64,000 nucleotides of DNA from Selenomonadaceae bacterium (GTDB taxonomy: Bacteria; Bacillota; Negativicutes; Selenomonadales; Selenomonadaceae). The position numbers and the translations under genes were made by a program. Below, in pieces: positions 1 to 7,469 of the stretch. The notes under the pieces are model-generated. The model did no database searches. It saw only the letters and a list, made by a program, of their open reading frames with translations, and was not told the origin of the DNA. The DNA is taken from positions 372,001-436,000 of the forward strand of contig JAGABT010000016.1 of the NCBI GenBank assembly GCA_017614505.1. The letters run 5' to 3'. Positions within the stretch are counted from its first letter, which is position 1. Each line of letters starts with the position of its first letter.

Positions 1-1169
1 TCATGCCGGTAATGTCGGCGATAGAGCGGGAATTTTCAGCGTCGAAACCGTTCGCCGGAAAGAAAATCGCAATGACGCTGCACGTCGAGGCTAAGACTGC
101 GTACATGGCGGAAGTTTTCAAAGCGGCTGGCGCTGAAGTTGTGCTCACCGGCTGCAACCCGCTTTCCACGCAGGACGACGTAGCGGCGGCGCTGGTTGAG
201 GACGGCTTGACGGTTTATGCTAAGCACGCCTGCTCCGCTGAGGAGTACGATAACTTTATCGAACGCGCGATAGAATTTGCGCCGGACGTTTTCATTGACG
301 ACGGCGGCGACTTCGTAAACCTGCTGCTCACGAAACACCGCGACGTTATCCCAAAAATTCTCGGCGGCTCCGAAGAAACTACTACCGGCGTCTACCGCCT
401 GCGCGCGCTCGAAAAACGCGGCGAACTTCCATTCCCGATGATTGCCGCCAACGACGCCTACTGCAAATATCTTTTCGACAACCGCTACGGAACTGGTCAG
501 TCGACGTGGGATGGGATTATGCGCACGACCAATCTGGTTATCGCCGGCAAAAATGTCGTTATCGCTGGCTACGGCTGGTGCGGCAAGGGCGCCGCTATGC
601 GCGCGAAAGGCTTGGGCGCCAACGTTATCGTTACCGAAGTCGACCCAATCAAGGCTATCGAGGCGGTATTCGACGGCTTCCGCGTTATGCCTATGGTCGA
701 GGCGGCGAAGGTCGGTGATATTTTCCTGACGCTCACCGGCGATAAGGACGTTATCACTGCCGAGCATTTCCCGCTGATGAAAAACGGCGCAGTCCTCGCC
801 AATTCTGGTCACTTCGACGTTGAAATTAACATTCCGCAGCTCGAAGAACTTTCCGTCAGCCGCCGCACCGTCCGCAACAATATTGAAGAATTTCTCCAGC
901 GCGACGGGCGTAAAATTTATCTGCTGGCTGAAGGTCGGCTCGTCAACCTTGCGTCCGGCGACGGTCACCCCGCCGAGATTATGGATTTGAGTTTCGCAGT
1001 TCAATTCTTCAGCGTGGCTCACCTTCTCCACAACCACGCTAAGCTTGAGAATAAAGTTTATCTTATGCCCAACGAAATCAACACGCGCATTGCCGAAATT
1101 AAGCTTGACGCTATTGGCGTTCAGATTGACACGCTCACTGACGCTCAGCGCGAATATCTGGGAATTTAA
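1..1169 (+). CDS. ahcY: adenosylhomocysteinase, 5'-truncated
   Basis: Hydrolyses S-adenosylhomocysteine to adenosine and homocysteine in the cytoplasm, relieving product inhibition of methyltransferases. The first Met in the window (base 3) sits in an internal family motif (EREMPVL-like; here MPVMSAIERE), so the true start lies upstream. About 388 residues are visible of the roughly 420 expected. The NAD-binding Rossmann loop is GYGWCGKGAA near visible residue 190, and the substrate region has NDAYCKYLFDNRYGTGQS. The reading frame closes with TAA and is followed by a palindromic repeat element and then an MTA/SAH deaminase, so both neighbours act on SAH. Identity is very secure; only the N-terminus is missing. 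Confidence 0.96.
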   Translation, partial: MPVMSAIEREFSASKPFAGKKIAMTLHVEAKTAYMAEVFKAAGAEVVLTGCNPLSTQDDVAAALVEDGLTVYAKHACSAEEYDNFIERAIEFAPDVFIDDGGDFVNLLLTKHRDVIPKILGGSEETTTGVYRLRALEKRGELPFPMIAANDAYCKYLFDNRYGTGQSTWDGIMRTTNLVIAGKNVVIAGYGWCGKGAAMRAKGLGANVIVTEVDPIKAIEAVFDGFRVMPMVEAAKVGDIFLTLTGDKDVITAEHFPLMKNGAVLANSGHFDVEINIPQLEELSVSRRTVRNNIEEFLQRDGRKIYLLAEGRLVNLASGDGHPAEIMDLSFAVQFFSVAHLLHNHAKLENKVYLMPNEINTRIAEIKLDAIGVQIDTLTDAQREYLGI

Positions 1170-1177
1170 ACGTTTTT

Positions 1178-1308
1178 CAGCATTTCTTTCTCGAAAGAAA
1201 CGCTGGCAAAGAAAGGGGCCCGCAGCGGAAAGCACGCCTTGCTACGCAAGCCGCGCACGCATCCAGCGACTGGTGACGGGCCGGCCGCCGTCCATGGCGG
1301 CCTCTCTA
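1178..1308 (+). repeat. mosaic palindromic element, copy 1
   Basis: Intergenic element directly after ahcY. It opens with a hairpin (AGCATTTCTTT, short loop, AAAGAAACGCT) followed by GGCAAAGAAA. A block at 1229-1257 with hairpin CTTGC-TAC-GCAAG is identical over 29 bp to 14864-14892. It closes with the GC-rich hairpin GCCGCCGTCCATGGCGGC and a short pyrimidine tail, which may act as a terminator. The same modules recur in the copies near 2723, 14788, 35213, 40571 and 60283. Confidence 0.8.
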
Positions 1309-1333
1309 TTCGCTTAGGCAAAGGAAGTTTCAA

Positions 1334-2716
1334 ATGTTCGATAAAAAATTTTCCAGACGCAATTTTATCGCGGGTGCTGCCGGTATTATGGCGCTCGCCG
1401 CATTTCCAAATTTCGCTATCGGAGGTAAAAAAATGTCCGCTAATTTAGTTATCACGAATGTCCACGTCCTCAAGCCCGACGGGAAAGTCGAAGTCGCCAA
1501 CATTTTCATTACCGGCGACAGAATTTCCAAAATCAGCAATTCCACCGCCAACGCTGACAACTGCACGATTATCGACGGGCGCGGCAAATTCGCCGTCCCT
1601 GGCTTTATCAACGCGCATACGCATGCTTCAATGACTTTGCTCCGCAGCTACGCCGACGATATGGCGCTCATGGAATGGCTCAACAATCATATCTGGCCAA
1701 TCGAGGCGAAAATGAACCGCCACGATATTCGCGCGGGCGCTGAGCTGGCGGCTGTCGAAATGATTAAATCCGGCACCACGACTTTTATGGATATGTATGG
1801 TCCGTACATGGAGGAAGTCGCGCAGGTTGTCGACAAATCTGGTATGCGCGGCGTGCTGTGTCGCGGCTTGATTGGAATTTTTAACGGCGATGAAAAACTT
1901 GCGACCAACGTCGAGCTGTTCAAAGACTGGAACGGCAAGGCTGGCGGCAGAATCAAAGTCATGTTTGGTCCGCACGCCGTTTACACCTGCCCGCCGGATT
2001 ATCTCAGGAAAATTGCTGACACCGCCGGTAGTCTCGGCGCGGAAATTCATATGCACATGAACGAGACGCTCGACGAAATTAACGGCTGCGTCAAGGATTA
2101 CGGCAGGCGCCCGTTTGAAGTTGTGGCGGAAACCGGCTTGCTCGAACTTGGATTTCTCGCCGCGCATTGCGTCCATTTGTCTGATAATGAAATTGAAATT
2201 ATGCGCGCGAATAACGTCCGCGTGGCGCACAATCCAGGCAGTAACATGAAAATTTCCAGCGGTATCTCGCCGGTTCCAAAACTTTTGAGCAAGGGTATCA
2301 CCGTCGGGCTCGGAACGGACGGCGCGGCGAGCAATAATAATCTCGACATGCTTGAAGAAATTCGGCTGGCGGCGCTCCTGCACAAAGTCGACACTTTCAA
2401 CCCGCTTGAAATTCCTGCGCTCGAAGCCGTCAAAATGGCGACGGAATACGGCGCGGCGGCGGTCGGTATCAGCGATATTGGCAGGCTCGAAGTCGGTTAC
2501 AAAGCGGATATTACGCTGTTCGACATGAGCGGAGCGGAATGGCAGCCGGTTTTAAATCCAGTGTCACTGCTGGTTTATTCGGCAAATTCGGCGTCGGCGG
2601 ATACCGTTATCGTCGACGGCAAAATTTTAATGCAGGGGCGCGAGCTGAAAACTTTGGACGAAGAAAAAATTATCGCCGAGTTCAATTCGCGCGTGAAAAA
2701 ACTTCTGGCGAAATAA
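1334..2716 (+). CDS. mtaD: 5-methylthioadenosine/S-adenosylhomocysteine deaminase, possible Tat-leader form
   Basis: Amidohydrolase-superfamily zinc enzyme expected to deaminate MTA/SAH (guanine and cytosine deaminases are close relatives). Metal ligands are visible as HTH at residues 95-97, then HMHMNE, AAHCVHL and the GTDGAASNN aspartate. The length (460 aa) exceeds the usual ~430 because of an N-terminal extension with a twin-arginine motif (SRRNFI, residues 7-12) and a hydrophobic stretch. Two starts are plausible: ATG 1334 preceded by AAGGAAG, and ATG 1433 (Met34) preceded by a perfect GGAGG with 7-nt spacing that lies inside the codons of the leader. The first would give an exported form, the second a normal cytoplasmic enzyme. 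It follows ahcY, so both genes handle SAH. Confidence 0.9.
   Translation: MFDKKFSRRNFIAGAAGIMALAAFPNFAIGGKKMSANLVITNVHVLKPDGKVEVANIFITGDRISKISNSTANADNCTIIDGRGKFAVPGFINAHTHASMTLLRSYADDMALMEWLNNHIWPIEAKMNRHDIRAGAELAAVEMIKSGTTTFMDMYGPYMEEVAQVVDKSGMRGVLCRGLIGIFNGDEKLATNVELFKDWNGKAGGRIKVMFGPHAVYTCPPDYLRKIADTAGSLGAEIHMHMNETLDEINGCVKDYGRRPFEVVAETGLLELGFLAAHCVHLSDNEIEIMRANNVRVAHNPGSNMKISSGISPVPKLLSKGITVGLGTDGAASNNNLDMLEEIRLAALLHKVDTFNPLEIPALEAVKMATEYGAAAVGISDIGRLEVGYKADITLFDMSGAEWQPVLNPVSLLVYSANSASADTVIVDGKILMQGRELKTLDEEKIIAEFNSRVKKLLAK
1421..1435 (+). promoter_or_regulatory. internal Shine-Dalgarno and alternative ATG inside mtaD
   Basis: GGAGG at 1421-1425, a 7-nt A-rich spacer, and ATG at 1433 in frame with the deaminase. 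Translation from here yields MSANLVITNVHV, the usual N-terminus of the family, without the twin-arginine leader. Confidence 0.6.
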
Positions 2717-2722
2717 AAGTTT

Positions 2723-2832
2723 AGCATCTACTTTCTTTTGGTGCAAAAGAAAGTAGCAAAGAAAACAGCCCGCTGCATTCGCGTCCGGCGAATGGCGCGG
2801 GCGGCGCCCCGTCCTTGGGGCGCCTCTTTTTT
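2723..2832 (+). repeat. mosaic palindromic element, copy 2
   Basis: Begins with the hairpin CTACTTTCTTTTG-GTG-CAAAAGAAAGTAG followed by CAAAGAAAA, then a small hairpin (ATTCGCGTCCGGCGAAT), then GGCGCCCCGTCCTTGGGGCGCC followed by CTTTTTT. The last part has the form of an intrinsic terminator for mtaD. Confidence 0.8.
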
Positions 2833-2867
2833 ACAGCGGTTTGCCGGTACCGACCTGCAGAATTTTA

Positions 2868-3035
2868 TTATCGCGGAGTTCAATTCGCGCGTGAAAAAAC
2901 TTCTGGCGAAATAAAACTTGCATCTACTTTCTTTCGGTGCGAAAGCGCGGGCGGCGCAAGCAAGTGCTCACCAGTTCGCACCTGCACCATGGGCGACCTC
3001 TTCTAACGCTTAGAAAAATTTCTGGCGAATAAACT
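2868..3035 (+). repeat. duplicated 3' end of mtaD with degenerate element
   Basis: Positions 2868-2916 repeat the last 49 bases around the mtaD stop (2670-2718) with one mismatch. They are followed by a decayed copy of the element's first hairpin (2919-2947) and a short terminator-like end near 3002. A third, shorter remnant (3014-3056) again resembles the mtaD tail followed by the bases at 2832-2851. No function is needed to explain this; it looks like stepwise duplication of gene tail plus element. Confidence 0.7.
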
Positions 3036-3245
3036 TATAGCGGTTTGCAGGAGCCACGGCGATCTTTTCATTTTGACTCCAACAAAAAATTCCGATAGTC
3101 AACGCAAGAACCTGACCCCATAATCCGAAGCCTACCGCGCTACAATGGACTCTCGTTGCTGCGTATGCCCTGGCGAGATTGTCAGTACGGGTATAATTGT
3201 TCGGGAGAATCAAGTCCCTGCGTTCACTATCGGGAAAACAAAAAA
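3036..3245. other. 210-bp stretch without recognised gene
   Basis: Between the mtaD-tail repeats and tRNA-Ser(GGA). Open frames cross it on both strands, but none has a ribosome-binding site or recognisable protein. It may hold an eroded gene fragment. Confidence 0.3.
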
Positions 3246-3246
3246 G

Positions 3247-3335
3247 CGGAAAGTGAGGGATTCGAACCCTCGAGACGCTATCAACGCCTACACGATTTCC
3301 AGTCGTGCTCCTTCGACCAACTCGGACAACTTTCC
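3247..3335 (-). tRNA. tRNA-Ser(GGA)
   Basis: 89 nt, class II with a long variable arm. Acceptor GGAAAGT pairs with ACTTTCC. The anticodon stem CACGA/TCGTG encloses loop CTGGAAA, giving anticodon GGA (Ser UCC/UCU). The T arm has GGTTCGAATCC. CCA is not encoded; the discriminator G is followed by C and a T-rich run that can end transcription. A consensus promoter precedes it. Confidence 0.96.
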
Positions 3336-3352
3336 AGTCAATCAATACCAAT

Positions 3353-3381
3353 ATTATATCACGTAATTTTCAAACTGTCAA
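3353..3381 (-). promoter_or_regulatory. sigma-70/A promoter of tRNA-Ser(GGA)
   Basis: On the minus strand TTGACA, a 17-nt spacer, and TATAAT: perfect consensus, with the -10 box 17 bp upstream of the tRNA 5' end. Confidence 0.88.
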
Positions 3382-3443
3382 GAAAAAGGATTTCCCGCGC
3401 AGGTGGTAGAAAAAGTCATTTACATTTTTTTGGAAGTGATGAT

Positions 3444-5438
3444 TTGAGATTGTACATTGCCGAAAAGCCTTCGATGGCGCGCGAAATTGCCGGCTGCCTT
3501 AAAAACCCCAAGCGCGGTGACGGCTTCATAAAAACTGAGGACGGCGTTGTTACGTGGCTCGTTGGTCACGTCCTGCAGCAGGTTCCGCCCGAAGGGTACG
3601 ATGCCCGCTACAAAAACTGGCGCGCCGACGATTTGCCAATCGTTCCCAAAATCTGGAAACTCGAAGTCAATCCGAAAGTTTCCGACCAGTTTTATATCGT
3701 CAAAAAACTTGTCGCGCAGGCGGACGAAATTGTTCACGCAGGCGACCCCGACCGCGAAGGGCAGCTCCTCGTTGACGAACTTTTGGACTACCTCGGCAAC
3801 AAAAAACCCGTCCGGCGCATTCTGCTCAACGCCCTCGACGAAACCAGCATCAAGCGCGCCAACGCCGACCTGCGCGATAACGCCGACTTTTTCAACCTGA
3901 AACAATCTGCGCTCGCCCGCTCCCGCGCCGACTGGCTCATTGGTATGAATCTTTCGCGCGCCTACACGCTCGCCGCCCGCCGTTTCGGTCACGAAGAAGT
4001 TTTTCCAATAGGGCGCGTCAAAACTCCAACGCTGGCTCTTGTCGTCCGCCGCGAACGCGAAATTCAGAATTTCAAGCCGGTAGATTTTTTCAACATCTTC
4101 GCGCAGTTCAGCCACGTCAACGGCACCTTCATCGCGCAGTGGAAACCCAAAGTGGCGGGCAAATCCTTCGACGCCGAGGGCAGGCTTATCGATAAAAAAT
4201 TTGCCGAATCCTACGCTAAAAAATTCGCCGCCGCGCCGCATGACGCCAGAATTTCTGCGTGCAAGACCAACGAGAAAAAGGACTACAACCCGCTGCCTTT
4301 TTCGCTGTCCACTCTGCAAATCACTGCCGGTAAAAAATTCGGCTACAGCCCCCAGCAGGTGCTCGACGCCGCTCAATCTCTGTACGAAAAAAAGTTCACC
4401 ACCTACCCGCGCTCGGACTGCGAATACCTGCCCACTTCCCAGCTCGGCGACGCCTGGAAAATTCTTGCGCACATTGAAGAAACTATTGACGAATCGCTGA
4501 AAAACCTCGTCGCCCACGCCGATGCTAAAATTAAAAGCCGCGCCTGGAACAATTCGCGTATCACCGCCCACCACGCCATTATTCCAACCACGAAAAGACT
4601 TTCAGGCACTTTGTCACGCAGCGAGTTCAACATTTACAATCTAATCGCCGCCCGCTACGCCGTGCAGTTTTACCCCGTCCACGTCTACGACGAAACCGCC
4701 GTCAGCGTCGACTACAAGGGCGAAACTTTCAGCGCGCGCGGCAGAATCGTTAAGCAAATCGGCTGGCGCGAATTTTACAGCGCTCCGACTTTCAAGGCTG
4801 AGGACGAAATCGCGCAGAATCTGCCGAAAATGAAAACCGGTGACGCCGCCGCTTACAAAAATTCTGAGCTGAAAAAATCTGTCACTAAGCCGCCGCCACG
4901 CTTTACCGCGTCAAGCCTCGTGCAGGGTATGAAGGAAATTCACAAGTACGTTAAAAATCCCGCCGTTCAGCAGCAGCTCAAGGACGTTTACGGGATTGGC
5001 ACCGAGTCCACGCGCGCCGCCATTATCGACGATTTAATCAGGCGCAATTTTCTCAAGTTCACCGGCAAAAAAATTCTTCAGCCGACGGATAAGGCTTACC
5101 TTCTGGTTGACGCCCTGCCCGACGAAATGACGTACCCCGACGCCACAGCGATTTGGGAGGATAAGCTGCATTCAATGAGCGAGGGCGAAGGTACGCTCGA
5201 AGAATTTCTGGCGGGGCAGATTAAGTTCACCGGCGAGCTCTGTAAAAAGGCGGCGGCGGTTAAAATGAAACCGGCAGATAAAGTCTCGGTTATCTGCCCG
5301 CGCTGTAAAACCGGCGTCATGGTGCGGCGGCAGCGTAAAAGCGACGGAGCGTATTTCTGGGGCTGCAGTAATTTTCCAAACTGCCGGATGGCGTGCAACG
5401 ATAAAAATGGCAAGCCCGACCTCACGGGCAAAATTTAG
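3444..5438 (+). CDS. topB: DNA topoisomerase III
   Basis: Type IA topoisomerase that passes single strands and decatenates DNA. The Toprim core motif DPDREGQ is at residues 101-107, and the catalytic tyrosine lies in TTYPRSD (Tyr321). A C-terminal zinc ribbon is visible (CPRCKTG...CSNFPNC). The open frame extends upstream through the tRNA gene, but the family N-terminus LYIAEKPSMA and a GGAAG at 3432-3436 support a TTG start at 3444 (TTG 3450 is the alternative), giving 664 residues, close to family length. glmM follows 16 bp downstream and is probably cotranscribed. Confidence 0.95.
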   Translation: MRLYIAEKPSMAREIAGCLKNPKRGDGFIKTEDGVVTWLVGHVLQQVPPEGYDARYKNWRADDLPIVPKIWKLEVNPKVSDQFYIVKKLVAQADEIVHAGDPDREGQLLVDELLDYLGNKKPVRRILLNALDETSIKRANADLRDNADFFNLKQSALARSRADWLIGMNLSRAYTLAARRFGHEEVFPIGRVKTPTLALVVRREREIQNFKPVDFFNIFAQFSHVNGTFIAQWKPKVAGKSFDAEGRLIDKKFAESYAKKFAAAPHDARISACKTNEKKDYNPLPFSLSTLQITAGKKFGYSPQQVLDAAQSLYEKKFTTYPRSDCEYLPTSQLGDAWKILAHIEETIDESLKNLVAHADAKIKSRAWNNSRITAHHAIIPTTKRLSGTLSRSEFNIYNLIAARYAVQFYPVHVYDETAVSVDYKGETFSARGRIVKQIGWREFYSAPTFKAEDEIAQNLPKMKTGDAAAYKNSELKKSVTKPPPRFTASSLVQGMKEIHKYVKNPAVQQQLKDVYGIGTESTRAAIIDDLIRRNFLKFTGKKILQPTDKAYLLVDALPDEMTYPDATAIWEDKLHSMSEGEGTLEEFLAGQIKFTGELCKKAAAVKMKPADKVSVICPRCKTGVMVRRQRKSDGAYFWGCSNFPNCRMACNDKNGKPDLTGKI

Positions 5439-5454
5439 ATTTGGAGGAATTTCA

Positions 5455-6804
5455 ATGTCGAGACTATTTGGAACGGACGGCGTGCGCGGCGAGGCTAACA
5501 CCGAATTGCAGCCGGAACTGGCGTACCGACTAGGGCGCGCGGCAACTTTGTACTTCGGCAGGCGCTCCGAGGATAAGCCGAAAATTTTAATTGGGCGCGA
5601 TACCAGAATTTCTGGCGAAATGTTCGAGGCGGCGCTCATGGCTGGGATTTGCTCAGCGGGCGGGCGCGCGGTTACCGCTGGAATTATTCCGACGCCGGCG
5701 ATTGCTTACCTTGTCAGAAAAATTGGCGCGGCGGCGGGCGTGGTTATCAGCGCCAGCCACAATCCTTTCTACGACAACGGGATAAAATTTTTCGGCGGCG
5801 ACGGCTACAAACTGCCCGACGCTACCGAGGACGAAATTGCCAGCATCGTCAACGAGATTAAGTTCAACGACACTTTCCAGCGTCCGACCGGCGCGAAGAT
5901 TGGCGATATTGAGTACCGCCACGATTTGCTTAAAGACTACATTGACTTTGTTGTCAGCACCACCAGCGCGCGTTTCGACGGTATGAAAATTGTTCTGGAC
6001 TGCGCGAATGGTGCGGCTTACGAGGCGATGCCTGCCGTTCTGAAAAGGCTCGGCGCGGATTTAATTTTGCTTGGCGATAAGCCGGACGGGATTAATATCA
6101 ATGACGACTGCGGCTCGACGCACATTCAGAATTTGCGGCTGGAAGTTCTGCGCAAGAAGGCTGATATTGGAATTGCGCATGACGGCGACGCTGACCGCTG
6201 TCTTTGCATTGACGAACGCGGCGAGCTGATTGACGGCGATCACATTCTGATTATGTGCGCGAAGCTGATGATGGACGCTGGCGCTCTCGCGCAGAATACT
6301 ATTGTTACCACTGTCATGGCGAATATTGGTTTTCGCACGGCGATTGAGAATCTCGGCGGGCGCTATGAAGTCACGGCGGTTGGCGACAGGTACGTTCTGG
6401 AAAATATGCGCGCGAATGGCTACACGCTGGGCGGCGAACAGAGCGGGCACATTATTTTCAGCGATTACTCGACTACCGGCGACGGTCTGATAACGGCGCT
6501 GCAGGTTTTGACGGCAATGAAAAAATCCGGCAAGACGGCGGCTGAGCTCAACGCCATGATGACGACTTTCCCGCAGGTGCTGATTAACATTCGCGTCAAG
6601 GATAAGAATGCGTACAAGGCGGCGGAGGAAGTTCAGCGGGCGATTTTTGAAGGTGAAACTGAGCTTGGCGCGGCTGGCAGGATTTTGGTGCGGGCGTCGG
6701 GAACGGAGCCGCTGATTCGGGTTATGGCTGAAGGTCCGAATAAGGCGCAGCTTGACAGAATCTGCAATAAAATCGCGGCGGAAATTGAAAAGGTCAGCAG
6801 CTGA
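5455..6804 (+). CDS. glmM: phosphoglucosamine mutase
   Basis: Interconverts glucosamine-6-phosphate and glucosamine-1-phosphate for UDP-GlcNAc, peptidoglycan and LPS synthesis. 449 residues. It starts MSRLFGTDGVRG, after TTGGAGGAA with good spacing; the frame is open further upstream, but this start matches the family. The phosphoserine loop is ISASHNP with Ser101, the metal loop DGDADR, the sugar loop GEQSGH, and the phosphate-binding RASGTEP is near the C-terminus. In many Firmicutes glmM follows cdaA-cdaR; here that position (33617) holds the COG2509 flavoprotein, and glmM sits behind topB. Confidence 0.97.
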   Translation: MSRLFGTDGVRGEANTELQPELAYRLGRAATLYFGRRSEDKPKILIGRDTRISGEMFEAALMAGICSAGGRAVTAGIIPTPAIAYLVRKIGAAAGVVISASHNPFYDNGIKFFGGDGYKLPDATEDEIASIVNEIKFNDTFQRPTGAKIGDIEYRHDLLKDYIDFVVSTTSARFDGMKIVLDCANGAAYEAMPAVLKRLGADLILLGDKPDGININDDCGSTHIQNLRLEVLRKKADIGIAHDGDADRCLCIDERGELIDGDHILIMCAKLMMDAGALAQNTIVTTVMANIGFRTAIENLGGRYEVTAVGDRYVLENMRANGYTLGGEQSGHIIFSDYSTTGDGLITALQVLTAMKKSGKTAAELNAMMTTFPQVLINIRVKDKNAYKAAEEVQRAIFEGETELGAAGRILVRASGTEPLIRVMAEGPNKAQLDRICNKIAAEIEKVSS

Positions 6805-6812
6805 ATTGAAAC

Positions 6813-6841
6813 TTGACGATAGATTAATTTTTTGATATAAA
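6813..6841 (+). promoter_or_regulatory. sigma-70/A promoter reading toward the RTX1 gene
   Basis: TTGACG, a 17-nt spacer, TATAAA, just after the glmM stop. If used, it would make a leader of about 620 nt before the RTX1 start at 7470. Confidence 0.6.
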
Positions 6842-7087
6842 TAGGCGTCAAATTGGCGGTTGGTAACGCAATCGGCTTATTTGTATGCAGTTTTTTCGGC
6901 GCGCAAATTGGTTGCCCGAAGGCGAGAGGGGAAGTGGTTTTTGGTTAAATTCAGTTTTGCCGACGAAGCCTGCTTTTCCGCGCAATCGGATTAGCGGTTG
7001 GCGTCGTGAAGATATTTGCTGTACGTTGTCGTTGTTAGTCGCGAATGACGACCCTATAGCATGAAAAATGGCGCTCGTAACAGGATT

Positions 7088-7390
7088 TGGATATTCGCCG
7101 TTTGGAAGTTCGCTGGTTGATTAGAGATTCGCTGGTTGATTGAAGGTCAGCGGGTTGGAAAATCAGCCGCGTGGATATTCGGTGATTCAGCGGATTGGAA
7201 GATTCGTTAGCCTGGATATTCGCTGGTTTGGAGAATCGGTGGATTGAAGGTTCGCCGCATGGAGATTCGCGGGTTGATTGGAGATTCGCGGGTTGATTAG
7301 AGATTCGCGGATTGATTGGAGATTCGCTGGTTGATTGGAGATTCGCGGATTGATTGGATATTCGCGGGTTGACTGGAGAATCGCGGTACT
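7088..7390 (+). repeat. 19-bp tandem repeat (minisatellite) in the RTX1 leader
   Basis: The core 7261-7387 contains nearly seven copies of the 19-bp unit GGAGATTCGCGGGTTGATT with only point changes. From about 7088 to 7260, degenerate copies with the same GGATTCGC/GGTTGATT words precede it. The unit is not a multiple of three, and the array ends about 80 bp upstream of the RTX1 start codon, so it is probably non-coding leader sequence. Bases 6842-7087 hold no recognised gene. Confidence 0.85.
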
Positions 7391-7469
7391 ATATTCGCAC
7401 CCTGCTAAAAGCGCTTACCTGTTCGCGACTAATGTTCTTAAAAAAATTTTTCTCGGAGGAATGTTTACC

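Noticed and set aside
3010..3351. 113-codon minus-strand frame across tRNA-Ser(GGA)
   Set aside because: It runs through the tRNA gene and its promoter, and no homologue is recognised.
7088..7390. CRISPR array
   Set aside because: The 19-bp units are directly contiguous with no unique spacers, and no cas genes lie nearby.
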